Source: Macquaria australasica (Eukaryota; Chordata; Actinopteri; Centrarchiformes; Percichthyidae). From it: a stretch of DNA of 64,000 bases. The notes beneath the pieces are model-generated. The model was not told the origin of the DNA and did no database searches. It worked only from the letters and a program-made list of their open reading frames with translations. Both the position numbers and the translations under genes were made by a program. The DNA is taken from contig SEMN01000056.1 of assembly GCA_005408345.1 (NCBI GenBank), forward strand, positions 1,674,001 to 1,738,000, given 5' to 3'. Below, in pieces: positions 37,058-50,141 of this stretch (its first letter is position 1; the number at the start of each line of letters is the position of its first letter).

Positions 37058-38440
37058 AAGGATAATCTTGGGTCTTATTTTTATAGGTCTGGCTATGATA
37101 GCATTGTTTCACTAAAGTAATTGCCTATAACTAGGAACACTGACATCACCACAAGGAAATCCGACAGGGCAAGAAACACGAGCAGCAAGACGATCAGACC
37201 AGTTGTAAACCAACCCAGTTAAGCCAGGTTATTGATGCGACCTTATTTGGAGGCAAAACCTCAAGTGAGCACAAGAAAACTGTGTGCCGTGCACTAGGAC
37301 TGTCACTCTTTCAAACATTTAAGTTAGAAAGAATTCGAACTAACAGGTAATTTGTTTGAATTAATTCAACAACACATCACCTTATCCTAAACTATGTTGT
37401 AGAATAAACGTTCCGTTCATTTGATGCTGCCTCACTTGAGTGACAAGCTGACGTTACTGTAATACATTTGGATATTACAAAATCAGGGAACAGCCTTACC
37501 CTTATACATGATTTTCCAAATCTAAAATGCTTCCTCTCATTACAGGTCGCTTGTGTTCTATATATCAACAATAGCCAAGTTTACTGAGGGCAACAAGGCA
37601 TGCAGTGGATTGGACGGACAATGCATTTTATGAGTGAGCACTGCCTGTTGCGTGTAGACAAAGTGAATTTTGATTTTAAACAAATGTTTTCCCATTTTCG
37701 GACAGTAGTAATCCTCAACGGTAGTAGCAACTAAAGTAAGTACAGTGCGTCAAAGTGGAAGGAGGAAGTCAGTTTGTAAACTGCGATTGGTGTTCAGTTT
37801 GTGCAATCATTTTTACGGTTCGCCCAGCTAAGCTGAGGGTTTGTTTGAAACCTGTAATCTGGTTATCTGACTGCCTGTATCTGTTGTCTCGTCACCGTGT
37901 TCCAAGATCTCATAAATCTTAAATAAAGAAATAGTTAATAGATAATTTGGGAAATATGCCAATTAGATTTCTTGCCTGACTTCACAGAGGGCCTCGCAAC
38001 CTCACAGGGACGACAAGACTCCAGGAAGTCGCTCCGCCCGGTCGAGAAATAGTCCCACACGTAACCCTGCGTAGAACCACAACTTCTTGTTTTCACACTT
38101 ATTTGATCAATCAAATAAGATATATTGAGAAAATTAGTGAGCTTCAGAGGTGCTGGTGCGCTTTTTTTGTGTTTAAATTTTGTACACGGACAGGCTAGCT
38201 GTTTCCCCCTGCCTCCAGTCTTTATGCTAAGCTAAGCTAACCATATCCTGGCAGTAGCTTCCTATTTAACGGATAAATATGAGAGTGGTATCAATCTACT
38301 CATCTAACTTTCGACAAGAAAGCGAATATGTTTATTTCCCAAAATGTCAAACTAATCCTTTAACTTGGTGAGTACAATACTATCATGAATGATAGAAATT
38401 ATGAGCAAAACTATGAAAATAAGACCCATCCTATAAAGTG
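37058..38440. mobile_element. inverted-repeat element with a second element nested inside
   Basis: The left arm GGGTCTTATT (37070-37079) is complementary to AATAAGACCC (38418-38427). Flanking words also pair loosely (CTATGATAGCATTG near 37092 with CAATACTATCATGAATG near 38375). Between the arms, about 37925-38361 is a diverged copy of the element at 31937-32432: its right end CCCAAAATGTCAAACTAATCC (38338-38358) differs by one base from that element, and it carries TTTATGCTAAGCTAAGCTAA. This reads as one element inserted into another. Outer limits are approximate. Confidence 0.5.
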
Positions 38441-39689
38441 AAGCATTGCATGGTGGAATATGAAGAACAGGTTGCATTGCTATCATCTTCAACAGTTACC
38501 TCTGATTTGGTGTACTGTATTTATTTACTAGCTTCATCAGTAAGCTACAGTGAGCATTCATGACATGAACAAATGCTGTAGGTGTTTGTACTTGGCTAAA
38601 AACGATCTCTTTAGGATTTGCAGGTGTTATAGAGGTCTGACCAGTTAATACATGTTGTTATGTTACATTCATAACCGTATAACCCATCAGAAGAAACACT
38701 TGTGCAGTGTCTGCTTCAGCCGTGTGGAAATATCTCAACGCACAGCTTAATAAAAGTGTGTTTGTCCATTCTCGTGAAATCCGTTGTGTGATTGGCTGTA
38801 CAGCTTTGACCTCCACGGATCAAACTTCCTGAAGCACAATTCACACCAGAGTCTAAAGGGTAAAACCAGCTGTGTCTCACATCCAAAAATTCACTCTCAC
38901 GTAACTCTGGTGTTCATGTGTCTGTTCAGTCTGGTGATGTATTGCCATCATTAGCAAAGTGAAAGGCCCAATCTGGAGTCGTGAATAGCCTGGAATAATA
39001 AAGCAGAGCAACCAGTGTGGCACCTCTTTATCCCCACTCTTGGCTTTGTTTCCTTCATTCATCGCATTAAAGTTGTTTTTCACCCTCAAATGATCGGCCC
39101 AACTGTTGAAACAATACCTAACAACTAAACACGAATTCTGGAGGAGACAGAGGTGATTGTAAATTTCAGTTTTATGCGGTTCAGTAACTTTGTATATTAA
39201 GGATGCACCTGTCACGAGAACTTACCTGCCCTAATCTATACAGATGCTTAAATGGGAGTGAGAAGGAGATCGAGGTAGTTGAAGTGTGGAGGGAGAGCAG
39301 AGCAGCGACAAGGATGTGTGATGGATTTTGTTTTCGCGAGACCCAGTTAAACCCTCCCTCCCAGATCTGCCTGCTGTTTCTTAAAGTGATAAATGAAATC
39401 GAAATCTAACTTTATTTGGAATTAAGTTTTTGTTTATTAAACTAATGAACATCTCTGCAGATGTGCCCCGTCTTCAGTAAGCGTAAAAATCTGAATGAGA
39501 TGAATTTCAGTGTAAAACAGTTGTCTTGTTACACAAACCCTTTAAAGTGATTAAAGAGTCATGAGCGACTCTCATTAAACTGCAAGCCTCAAAAGATTTA
39601 GAGGACAGATTTTTGAATCAAATTAAGTTTATGCTCATTGGAAATATGAAAAAGTGTAAATACTGTGATGATAACTCTTTCTCTCTCTT

Positions 39690-39717
39690 GCGCGCGCACA
39701 CACACACACACACACAG
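39690..39717. repeat. (CA)n microsatellite
   Basis: A CGCG start is followed by an uninterrupted CA run. A related GT-rich tract lies 150 bp downstream, at 39861-39892, with interruptions. Confidence 0.9.
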
Positions 39718-41334
39718 AGTTGTCCTTTAAAGCCCGCTTTCTCTGGGCCCCGGACTGTCCTTGCCTCTGTGAAACCTCCTCAAGCATGCCACGGGAAGGG
39801 AACAGCAATTAATTTGACTGACATCATTCAGAGTGATGGCTGAGGTGGCGACACGACAGAGTGTGTGTGCATGTGTGCGTGTGTGTGTGTGATGCAGCGC
39901 CACTATCACCTGCTCCAGCGCCCAACCCAGAGTCCCCGCAATGTCAACCGCACTCTGTAAACACACAGAATTGGTTCCCCTTCGCTATCTTTTGTTCCAG
40001 TGGAGCTTGTGAGATTCTCAAAGCGATACTGTCTCTTTAGATTGGCACATCGGAGAAGCGATGTTAGACGTGGCAACTTCAGATGATGCTAATGACTGGC
40101 CCTGGGGAAATGATTTACTGAGACAGGGAGAGAGAAAGAAAGGGGCAAGGAGAGAGACAGAGTCTTATGTAAGTATCAAGCAATGGCAACTTAAAAAAGA
40201 AACTCAAAGGATGCTCTGTAAATATCACATAACCCACCAGTATCACCAAAGTCAGACTGCTGTCACATTCATAATGAAGTATGCTCTGCAGTCACATGCC
40301 TTGTGCTTATATCTAGGCACACCTTGCCATGTGAAAGTAGATTTTTAATGTAGTTATTGATTTCCTTATCACTCTCTCTCTTCAGGTGGGATCTTGGGGA
40401 ATTAAAATGCAATTAAACAGTTTGCAATAATCTGTATTTTTACTCTCCATTAAATATGTATTATTCACAACTGGCAGAGCTATCATAATTGCGCTAGCGT
40501 CTAATGCATTTTTAATACCTCACGCGACATAATTGAGAGTGAGAGTGTTGGTGACTTCAGCCAAGGTGCGTCAACACACACTACATGCTGACATACGTAC
40601 ATGAATGCACTTTGCACGTTGAAAAAGGCTGTCGCTCCGTTTGCCCGTGTCTGCTCTCCTTGGTGAGGTAAAAAGGTGCTCTCTATTCATTTTCAACTGA
40701 TGGAGAAGGGAGAGATCAGCCAGAAGAGCACACATCAGGCCACTACTGCAACACCACTTACTCATCTAGGGGAAATATTGGTCATTTCAGGGTTGAAAGA
40801 GGCTATCTTTGTAAACCTCAGAATACATTTAAAAAGGATGCAAACACATATCTGATCTCAGCAATAGGCTTTTTCATGCAGTGCTTCAAAAATAGATACA
40901 TAAGCCTCTGCCGGAGATCGCCCTGCACATCTTTTGACCTTTACTGTTCGTCCTTTGCGGCAAGCCCCTCCAATCCTCTTTCTAGTTTACTCTTGCTCTT
41001 CATTTCTCTTTCTTATCACACCCTTCCGCTCTCTTCCTCCTCTCCCTCGCTCTGTTTACTGTTTGTGCTGCGGGCCGCTGGCAGTGCCGTGTTGCCATTC
41101 GTCACTCCAACTGGCTCCAGTGGAGAGGACAGGCCCTCTGACCCCACCACTGGGAAAGGAGCAAGGGAGCGAGGGGGAAAGGAGAATCACAGAGGGCTCT
41201 TTAGAGAGAGAGAGAGAGACGAGAGCAGAGAGAAAAAAAATTATTACAGAGGACAGAGAGGGAGGGGCACAACAGTCGGGGACTTCCTGACTTTCAGCGC
41301 CTTTTCCACAAGTTGAAATATAAATTTGAATACA

Positions 41335-41575
41335 CAGATGCATAAAGCAGTGCTTTAACAAAGACCCAGCAAGCCTCTGTAACTCTACTGGAGGGAAGAA
41401 TGCCATTCTCCAAAATACATTTTCCTGATTGTGGTGGAGAGCATTGTCTAAAATCTCCCATAGGTGTTCACTTGTGTTAAGTTCGAGTGACTGTGAAGGC
41501 CAGATCATATGATTCACATAATTTACATACTCATCAAACCATCCAGTGACCCTTGGCGTTCTGTATGGATGCATT
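41335..41575 (-). pseudogene. Tc1/mariner transposase C-terminal remnant
   Basis: Read on the minus strand, the frame gives HMIWPSQSLELNTSEHLWEI and, further on, FFPPVELQRLAGSLLKHC. These match the end of Tc1-like transposases, which normally read WPSQSPDLNPIEHLW and PPVQ-LQRLVESMP. The catalytic-domain glutamate in SEHLWE is kept, but DLN has become ELN and no upstream transposase, HTH domain or inverted repeats were found nearby. It is a fragment, not a functional element. Confidence 0.75.
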
Positions 41576-44307
41576 ATGTTGCTTCACCTATTAAATCAGG
41601 TTTTTTCCCCCTTTAATTAGTCTCCCATCTGTAAGAGGCAGGAAGTGAGAGTGAGTGGGAGTGAGAGACGATGCTGTTGCACGTAGAGGTACAGTAGAAG
41701 CAACAGGCTTCCTTATGAGAGGAACACAGCAACTGTTTCACATCTCACTGTACTTTCTCAAAAGCCGCTGCCCCTTCATGTTTTTTTTGTTGTTGTTTGA
41801 TTTGTTATATTTGTGGGTTTTTTGTTCCCCTCGCAAACCTTAGAGCACCTGCGTTTTATGTTTAAACATTAGAGAATATAATCCCTCGTAAACTGATACA
41901 GTTTGCAGTGTCTTACTGTGTCATGGAGTGACCTCTGCTGGAGATGAGCCGAAAATGGAGATGAGTTGACCTGGGTCTTTGCTAAATTCGGCCCCGATCA
42001 AATCCTCCAGAGCAATAAAGACAGGTTTGATGTATTGGCTGCATAATTGCTCATATCACCCCTCATCTCTGGCCTATCACGGATTGTCAGTGAGGCAGAG
42101 AAGAAAACACCACTGAAGCATGTTAAATAAGTGCTAAGCCGAGCCAGTGAAGGCATATCAAATTATACAATGAATAATAAGCCGGGTGCAAATGAGGCTG
42201 GCTGATGAATGCTGTTTTCCACAGTGGTGATGTCCACTCCAGCCACACTCGGCAGCTTAGCTGGAGAGAGGTGCTGTCTGGCAGAGATGGCTCTGAGTGG
42301 AGATCATGCTATTAATGATGCCAATGTTAATGCTCACGCTGGTAGGATGCCCCATGGGTGAATTACGACCATGCGAACGCTAGTCAGCTAGCTTGTGGGC
42401 GAGAGCAGATGTGTCTTATCTCTTTAAGAGCACAACATCAGCAGCAGGAACTGACAGAGACAGAGCAACAGAGTGATTACTGTCAACTATGCAGGGAAAC
42501 TGGGAGATAGTTGTCCCATCCACCTGGGCTTAAGATAGGTGACGGCTGCTGTATGTCTGAGAGTGTGTTAGTAAACATGGCTGACCACGAGAGGATAGGT
42601 GCTGATGCCATACCAGGCGTTTGTTAATGCAGCACGCAGACTCTGATGTTATTGTTCTATCTACGACTGAGTTTCAACACCTTTCAAAGAGGCGTTGTTG
42701 AATGAATATTACATACAAAGCATGTGATTCTTCTTTGCCAAAGGCTGTTTGGGAAACACTATACATTATTAGAGAGATAGCTTGCACAGCTGCTAGTCAT
42801 GGTAATGTGTTACTCTTGCACAGTTTCGTTTTTCAGAACGCCCACATGAGGTAGTAATTCATGCAATTTCATAAAAAATGTGTCAAAATCTTTTTTCGCT
42901 GGCTGAAGTTACTGTAATCTCACATGGCCACACCTCCATCTCTGACTAAGTTTGAAAACATCTGGTAACCAACTCTTGATAAGCTGTCTGTTTGGGTACA
43001 AACAAGATCTCCCTTACAACACTTTATTATTGTATAACCTCAGTTACTGTACACATTACATTTTTAGTATATTTTAAATACTTAAAGTGTAAATACGCCC
43101 TCAAATTCAGCTAGAACCCTCTCTCCCAGCATATTTAAAAAATGAAACAAGTGAGGGAACAACAACAGTAGGATACATAGTGTGTGGGTCAGGGGACACA
43201 GGAGAGACTGACTGACACTGATTAGAGTCTTTTTTTATATCAATTTCATGACATAGACAGGTCCCAACCGGTTGACTATGTCAGCATTGGCCTTGCAGGT
43301 TCAGGGCTGATTTAAAAAAAAAAAAAAAAAAAAAGCAGTATTCTCTGCTCTGAAACACTGGGGGCGTGTCCGCTGAAGGCGCTGGTAGATAACTTTACTG
43401 TAGCACAAAGCTCTAGTTTTTAGTGTTACGGGAGGGGTCATGCTCAGTATGGCTCATCGAGCCATGATTTCAGGCCCGCCGAAAAAATCCTGAACACAAA
43501 AATGGTGAAAAACAATTTAATTTCTTCTTAACTCCACAATTCAGTACTACATAGTTCACAGTCTTTTCACATGTGTTCAGCATTTATTTTCTAACATGTA
43601 TAATGTGTTTAGAAACAAATCTCTGAATATCTTTTACACAGACTTTAAACAGTACAGTATACTGTGCTACGTTATATACATTTCAGTAGGAATAATTCCA
43701 CAATACTATTTTGGACTTGAAAAAAGGTTTATTATATTATATACATTTATACTTTAACCATTATTTTATTTATATATTTATGTGTGACATTTAAGTTGCT
43801 ATTTCATGTCCCCTTTGCCTGAGAGTAATTTTAGTTCCTACCTGCCATTGTTGTGAGTGTAACAGACTCAAGGGTAACATGTGCAACAGTGGAGTGGGGA
43901 GCCTGCTGTGAGCCCAGAGAGAGTGAAGTTGGGTGGACAGTGTCTTGACATGTTGGTGTCGATTAAACAAGAGTATTCAGGCCAGAGGGAGTGGAGAAAC
44001 GGGGTTACATTAGTTTGAGCTTATGATGACAGCCAACTGTGTCTCTGCCATTTGTCCAGACCAGAGTGGTGGCTCAATTCCACACCACATATTAATCAGT
44101 GTATTAATGAGTATGCAGTGTGTTCACACTGGAAAAGTGACCAAATTAAGTAAATTCAAGGATGTCAATAAATCTGCTTGTTTTTTGAGTGTGCTGCTGA
44201 TAGACACTACACACCCACAATGTATTGCACAAAGGAAATTAAGGAGCCCAGCCTGGGTCAAACATTAGGCTATTTGCTCATGGGTTGTGTGAAAGTGGTA
44301 AAAAAAA

Positions 44308-44311
<4 letters not shown>

Positions 44312-44347
<36 letters not shown>
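44312..44347. repeat. (TA)n microsatellite
   Basis: An uninterrupted TA run follows an A-rich start. Short frames reading IYIYIY on either strand here are artefacts of this repeat. Confidence 0.95.
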
Positions 44348-44351
<4 letters not shown>

Positions 44352-47123
44352 ATTTATACAGTAAATCACTGATAAGAATAGGTCTGGCAGGAATAGAAAA
44401 ACAGACAGGGCAGGGTGGTGTAAACACTGACTAGAACCATAGCCCACGACTCCCAGGAGAATATAAAAGCCAGCCATATTTTTTTTAGGTTCTGCTCCGT
44501 GCATCTGAAAAGGGGATTAACAGAGCGGGAGGGTAGTACAGAAGACCACTCAGCAACAGACATCCCACTCGAGTGATGGCACAGTGACAAGCTGAACAAA
44601 CATCCCCAACAGAGAGACAGAGAGAGCAGGGAGGAGGAGAGGGGAGGGAGATAAGGACGGCGGAATAGAAAGACTGCTTGAGAGTTTAGGAAGAAACTGG
44701 GAGCAGACTGTGACAAGGCGTGCGATAAGAAAATAGCTTTAACACAGTTCCACGGTCCACTCTCTCCCCGAAGGAACTGACACTAAATATCAGAAAGACA
44801 CTGAAAGTTGTGCCGTTGTTTATTCGTGTTAATGAGAGCCATATGCAGTGTTTGGCTGGACTTCACATTATTCATACCACCAGTAAGTGTTAAGAGGCAA
44901 TGTTTAGGAAGAAAACAACCCTGCTATATTTCTCATGATCTTTTCTAACACTGTGGTGTCCTATAAGCACGAGAGATAGATATAAAAAGGGGAGAGATCA
45001 TGTTAAAATTCTGCTCTTTCTTTAGCTTTAACAGGAGGATCAGTCAAGCGTACATTTTAAAATTGGAATAAAAGTAATAACAATAATTAGAGCTGTGGCT
45101 TAACGGTGATGTTATTCAATTCATGGCTCAGTTCTAATTTGATAACAGAATCTTTTTTTTTACCATTCGGCTGGAGTTTGTGAACACCGATTTGATTCAT
45201 TTTCTTTTGGCAAAAATGTTCATCAGTGAAATTAACACATGCTTGCAATTTTCATTCTTTTTAAAGGCGAAAAAAACCCCAACATAATACCGTTCTGCCT
45301 TATTAAAAACTGGTTGAAGAGATTGAGATTGTACTTCTGGCAGGTTTACAAACTCTACACAGCAGGTTTACAGAGCTGACTGTTTCTTGGACGCCAAAAC
45401 GCTGCCGTACTTTGGACGTTACATGTTCAGCGAAGCATCGACATCAAATCTCCAGGTTGCTTTCCTCTGCCAATGCGTGAAACTGTGAAACGCAGCGTTT
45501 GTACTTTCCAGTGTGCTGACCAAGAGGGTCTTATTCTTTCAAAAGAGTAAGAGTTAAGAATAAGTTCAATGAAGAACAAAGCATTTTCTTCCCTTTAGGG
45601 GAGAACAAACTCAAAGTGCTGGTGGATTGGAGATGACGCAAGTACAGAGCTTAATTTCACAAAGAATATGTATGCTAACATGAGGTGCTTTTGTTATTTT
45701 AAATCAAGTAATTTCAATTTGATTCAATGCTGAAGCCAGAGTGACTCATTATATTAGTCTCTTTTACCACAATTGATACTTGATGCAATGAATGAATCAT
45801 TGCACCAGTAATAATAATGAACAAAGAACAAGACATGACCAAAGAGCAGAGTCAGGACAACACAGCTTCGCTCAGATGCTCCAGGAATAGAAACACCTCA
45901 AACATTCATTATTGCAGCAGCAGGATGGTACTGTGGCTGTGTGTTTGTGCTGGGTTTTCAATTCCATAGGAAGGAAAGCAGACAGCACACACTACTAGGT
46001 CTATTTTAGGAAGGGACTTGTCAAGCAGGAGCCTCTTTTACCCTCTGGAAAGTTCAGATGGGACCACGCGAGCACGAGCAGATGCAAATGTGCTCACAGG
46101 CACACACACACACAAACACACACACAGAAGAGACACAGCTGGGAGACTGTGGGAACAAGGATTTTTGGATCCTTCATTTGGTCGTAGTCAGAGAACCAAA
46201 AAACATTTTACCGCCTCTGTTTCTGCCAGATAACTGTTTAATTGAGCGTCACACTCCAACCATCTGAGAAATCTGGCCTTTTCCCTCACCTTCAGTGATA
46301 TCATAGAGAGAGAAACTTAGACGGCTGACAGCTTTTCTGTGGCCTCTACCTGACAAACTGTTACTTTATTTTATTTTAACACAGCGGAAGAAGAGCCCAC
46401 CACTTATACAGCCATCTGTCCTCTACATTTATACAGCAGCTCCAAGACAGGAAATAAAGCAGTGAGCTGAGAAAAAAAAAAAAAAAAACCTCACAGTTCT
46501 CCAGCTGACCAAATACTGCTGTATCCTGTGTAACCTGCTGTAAGCCACTTCAGGGCTCACTGTTAATGTAACAATATAATATGACTCCCATAGGAAAAAT
46601 CTCTTTTCCCCGCTGCTCCTCCATGCAGAGGACAAAGGTCGGGGTAGGAAACAGAACAGCCTCCCTGGGGCTGGTAGGGATTCAGTGTGTTGCTCAAGGA
46701 CACTGCAGCGAGGTGGATGCTTGGCGGCTTGAACCCAGGTCTCTCTCCTCATTACACCACCCAGATGCCTTATTAGCCCTGTGAGACAGCTCTAGTGCAT
46801 GACAAGACAGACTTACTAGGAATGCTCACTCAGCAGCAGAGTCTACTTGTTAGTGGACAGATCTCTCTTCAGCTGTGTCTTACTACATCAGTGTCTGAAC
46901 GCGGGACAACACAATTAATGCAATGATTAAAACGCCATCCACAACTAATCCGAAGAGGTCCTTACGAGCTTCATCTCAGGTTCCTTTTACTTCTGTTTAC
47001 GCCTCATAGTGCGGCAGCACATTACAAATATGAACTGCTTGGATTAGCTGTGATTTAATAAGCTAATGCGCTTACATCGTCCTTAGATATATCAACAAGT
47101 GACCTAAGCAAAAAAGACAGAGT

Positions 47124-48336
47124 CACGCTAGCAGCTCTGTGAGGCTGCACACAGCGGGGTTTTCAGCGAAATGCTAACATAAGCATGGCAACATGCTCAC
47201 AATGACAATGCTAACATGCTGATGTTGATCAGGTGGAATGTTTATCATCGTACTTTATCGTGTTAGCATGCTAATATTTGCTTATTAGCTGAGGCTGATG
47301 GGTATGTCATTATTTCTGCAGGTATTTAGACATTATCTAAAATATCTATCTATAGTAATGGTATTGAATAGGTATTCACTGGACTGTATAGGTGCTGGTT
47401 GAATAATAGTGATGTTCACTTTGGGGTGTCGGTCAGAACACACAGGATGCTGAGATACAATTAACACTTCTTCGCTGACTTTCATCTTCACACAACGGCA
47501 CAATATTGCAACAACTGAGGCTCACGGGTGTCGAGTCGACACGTACGAAGGTGCAAAAATATAATAAGAATTCAAGTAACCAAATATACTTAACTTAAAT
47601 GGCTTATTAGAAGTACAAATACATTTTCCCATGATCTGGTTACTATTGCACATATGCTTCATTAGCCTAATCAATAAATAAACAGTAAAGTCATATTAAA
47701 CCAGTTTCAAACACACACAAGAAAGAAATTATACTGACTGCTCCTTTAAGTTGCAATGCAAACAGACTTCCATGAGCAGCTGCGCACTTTCGCCACGAGT
47801 GGGCGCTTTGCACAACAGTCAACAGCCTTTCCAACAATTGGACAAATTAACATTTTGAAGTGATGATGGCGCTAGATGAAAAGTCAGGCGATCAGCCAAG
47901 TTGTTACAAGTCATCCCGAGGGGAACAGGAATGTCTGAACCAAATGACATGGCAATCCATCCAACAGCTGTTGAGACATTTTACTCAAAACCACAACTGT
48001 TAACCTCATGGTGGCGCTAGAGGAAAAGTCAGGGGATCACCAAAGTCATTAGGATACATTGTCTTCGAACCATGAATGTCTGTACAACATTTGTGCCAAT
48101 GCATCTAGTGAATGATGAGATATTTTGCAGAATAACTGAAAACTTTGACCTGCTGGTGGCGCTAGATTAAAAGTCAGGGGATCACCAGAGTCAATAGGAT
48201 TCTTCCTCTGAGGATAAGAATATCTCTGCAAGTTTCATGGTAATCCATCCAATAGTTGTTGAGATATTTCAGCCTGGACCAAAATGGTGGTCTGACCGAC
48301 TGACCAACCAGTGGACATTACAGAGCTGCTAGCGTG
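47124..48336. mobile_element. 1.2 kb non-autonomous DNA transposon with 17-bp TIRs and internal 145-bp tandem units
   Basis: Bases 47124-47140 are the exact reverse complement of 48320-48336. Inside the left part is the GCTAACATGCT-rich segment (47170-47285). The right part holds three tandem copies of a unit containing TGGCGCTAG at 47867, 48012 and 48157, exactly 145 bp apart, each followed by AAAAGTCAGG and GATCA. The middle (about 47345-47830) does not resemble the rest and may be a later insertion. There is no transposase. A single unit in reverse orientation lies at 62325-62480. Confidence 0.8.
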
Positions 48337-49720
48337 GCTAACAAGGGGGGTAAAATAAATACATGTTCACTTCACTGTAGCCCTCTACTCAAACAAAGGA
48401 TTTGTATTCAAAGACTTATTGGGGAGAAGAGGAAGTGGACATGGATGGTTTTTCTAAGGTCTATGTTAATCTTCATTAATTGTCCCATCTGGAAGTCTGC
48501 TCCCCTGCTCAGCCCACCTTCTGTTTATCAATAATTCAATATGTGACCAGACGGGGGGGCCAGGCCTGCTTGCTGAATTATATGCTTTACAAGACCAGCT
48601 ACTAGGGCATATTTACCAGCATTAAACCTGGTTAATGTGTACATGTTTAATGTGAATGTAAAAAGGAAAATTAAGCACAAACCTCTCACAGTCCTGATGT
48701 TTTACTGGGGTCAAATTATGGACCACATGGGCCAAATTACCTCTTCAAGCTGGATTCTGAAGCCTGTTAACTTCAAATAAAACCACAACATCACAGATAA
48801 AGCTAGCGGACTTATCTTTACTTCTTTTATCTGCCACAGAAAAGATAAACATCTTCACAGATGAACTTAAATGACATGGATGGTGAAGTATGCAACATGA
48901 GATTTCAGACTAAGAGACGCCATCAGATTTTACTCGACAGTTTTTCAAACAAAAATGGAAACACGTTGAAAGCTAAACAGAGCCTCTGCAGAGAGTTACA
49001 ACACAGTTTCTCTTCCCCATATTCACCATAACTCAGATTTCAGTGTTTAGAACATCTGTGGAATTTAATCCCCATCGTATGTGTCTGTGCGAATCAGCCT
49101 TTCAGTGTGTATCTGGGTGCATATCTCATGTCAGCGAGTGTATTATTAAGTTACCAGAAAGTGTTGGAGGGCTAGGTCTCCTTCAGCACAATAGAGGCCA
49201 TGGGGGAGATTGATGACTCATTGCATCTCAGGAGACAGTGTGGACGCAAAGATCTGTGAGGAGACACGGACGATGGTGAAGGCTACAGATGGCACCGCTC
49301 TGAAAAGGCTAGAACAGGGGTATAAACCTCCCACGGGGAAATGTATGGATGTCACTGCAAGACACTAATTCAGTTGACATTGATGTGTCCTAACTGGAAG
49401 AGTCACTTCAGAACATAAAAAATATCTAATCTTACAGGTATGGTACTTCAGAGGCTTAGGTTGAAACAAATCTGGAGAAAAGAGGACAATATGTACCGAA
49501 TGTACAGTACTATAAAAAGTAACTAACATGTAACTTCATGCTGTTCTTTAGTCTCAGAGGTCAACAGCATCTCAGGCCTTCAAACGAGCATCGGGGCTCC
49601 ACAGGAGTAGACACACACACAATACTAGGCTGCTGCTTTGTAGGGGGTGAGTACAGTTTTCCTACAATAACACCCTGGGAAATAGAATGTATGTGTATTT
49701 CAAGACTTAAACATATATAC

Positions 49721-49772
<52 letters not shown>

Positions 49773-49775
49773 TTT
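49721..49775. repeat. poly-A / (TA)n / poly-T palindromic simple repeat
   Basis: A run of A (49721-49735), an alternating TA tract (to about 49764) and a run of T (to 49775) form one self-complementary block of 55 bp that could extrude as a hairpin. An (AAAC)n run lies just downstream at 49859-49880. Confidence 0.9.
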
Positions 49776-50089
49776 AAAATATATATCCTGGAGTGTACTG
49801 TTCTCATTTCTGTGATGAATTCTTCCCCTTGTTGCCATCATCAGTGACCCAGATCTTCAAAACAAACAAACAAACAAACAAAAAAACAGCCATAACCCCA
49901 GAGAAAGCTCTCTGTCTGATAACCTCAAAGCCAAAGCTTTTAGGTGTGTCTTTATGCTTAAATGGGTCATGTTGTTTGGCCGACCTGATTGAGGGAAATG
50001 TCTCTTGAAAACCAGATGAAAGAACTAAACAAAAGACAGAAACTGCTGGAGGTGGGATTACTCTGAGCGTAGAGGATGAGGTCTGCCTT

Positions 50090-50093
<4 letters not shown>

Positions 50094-50138
<45 letters not shown>
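50094..50138. repeat. (GT)n microsatellite
   Basis: An uninterrupted GT run of about 22 units. Confidence 0.95.

Positions 50139-50141
<3 letters not shown>

Noticed and set aside
40876..41316. 146-codon plus-strand frame rich in Ser, Leu and Pro
   Set aside because: It comes from CT-rich low-complexity DNA (TCTCTTTC/CCTCTCC runs) and has no conserved features.
41056..41334. left part of a 172-codon minus-strand frame
   Set aside because: Only the right part matches transposase; the rest reads through an A/GA-rich low-complexity tract and is not coding.
44265..44372. frames reading IYIYIY around the TA repeat
   Set aside because: Translation of a TA microsatellite.
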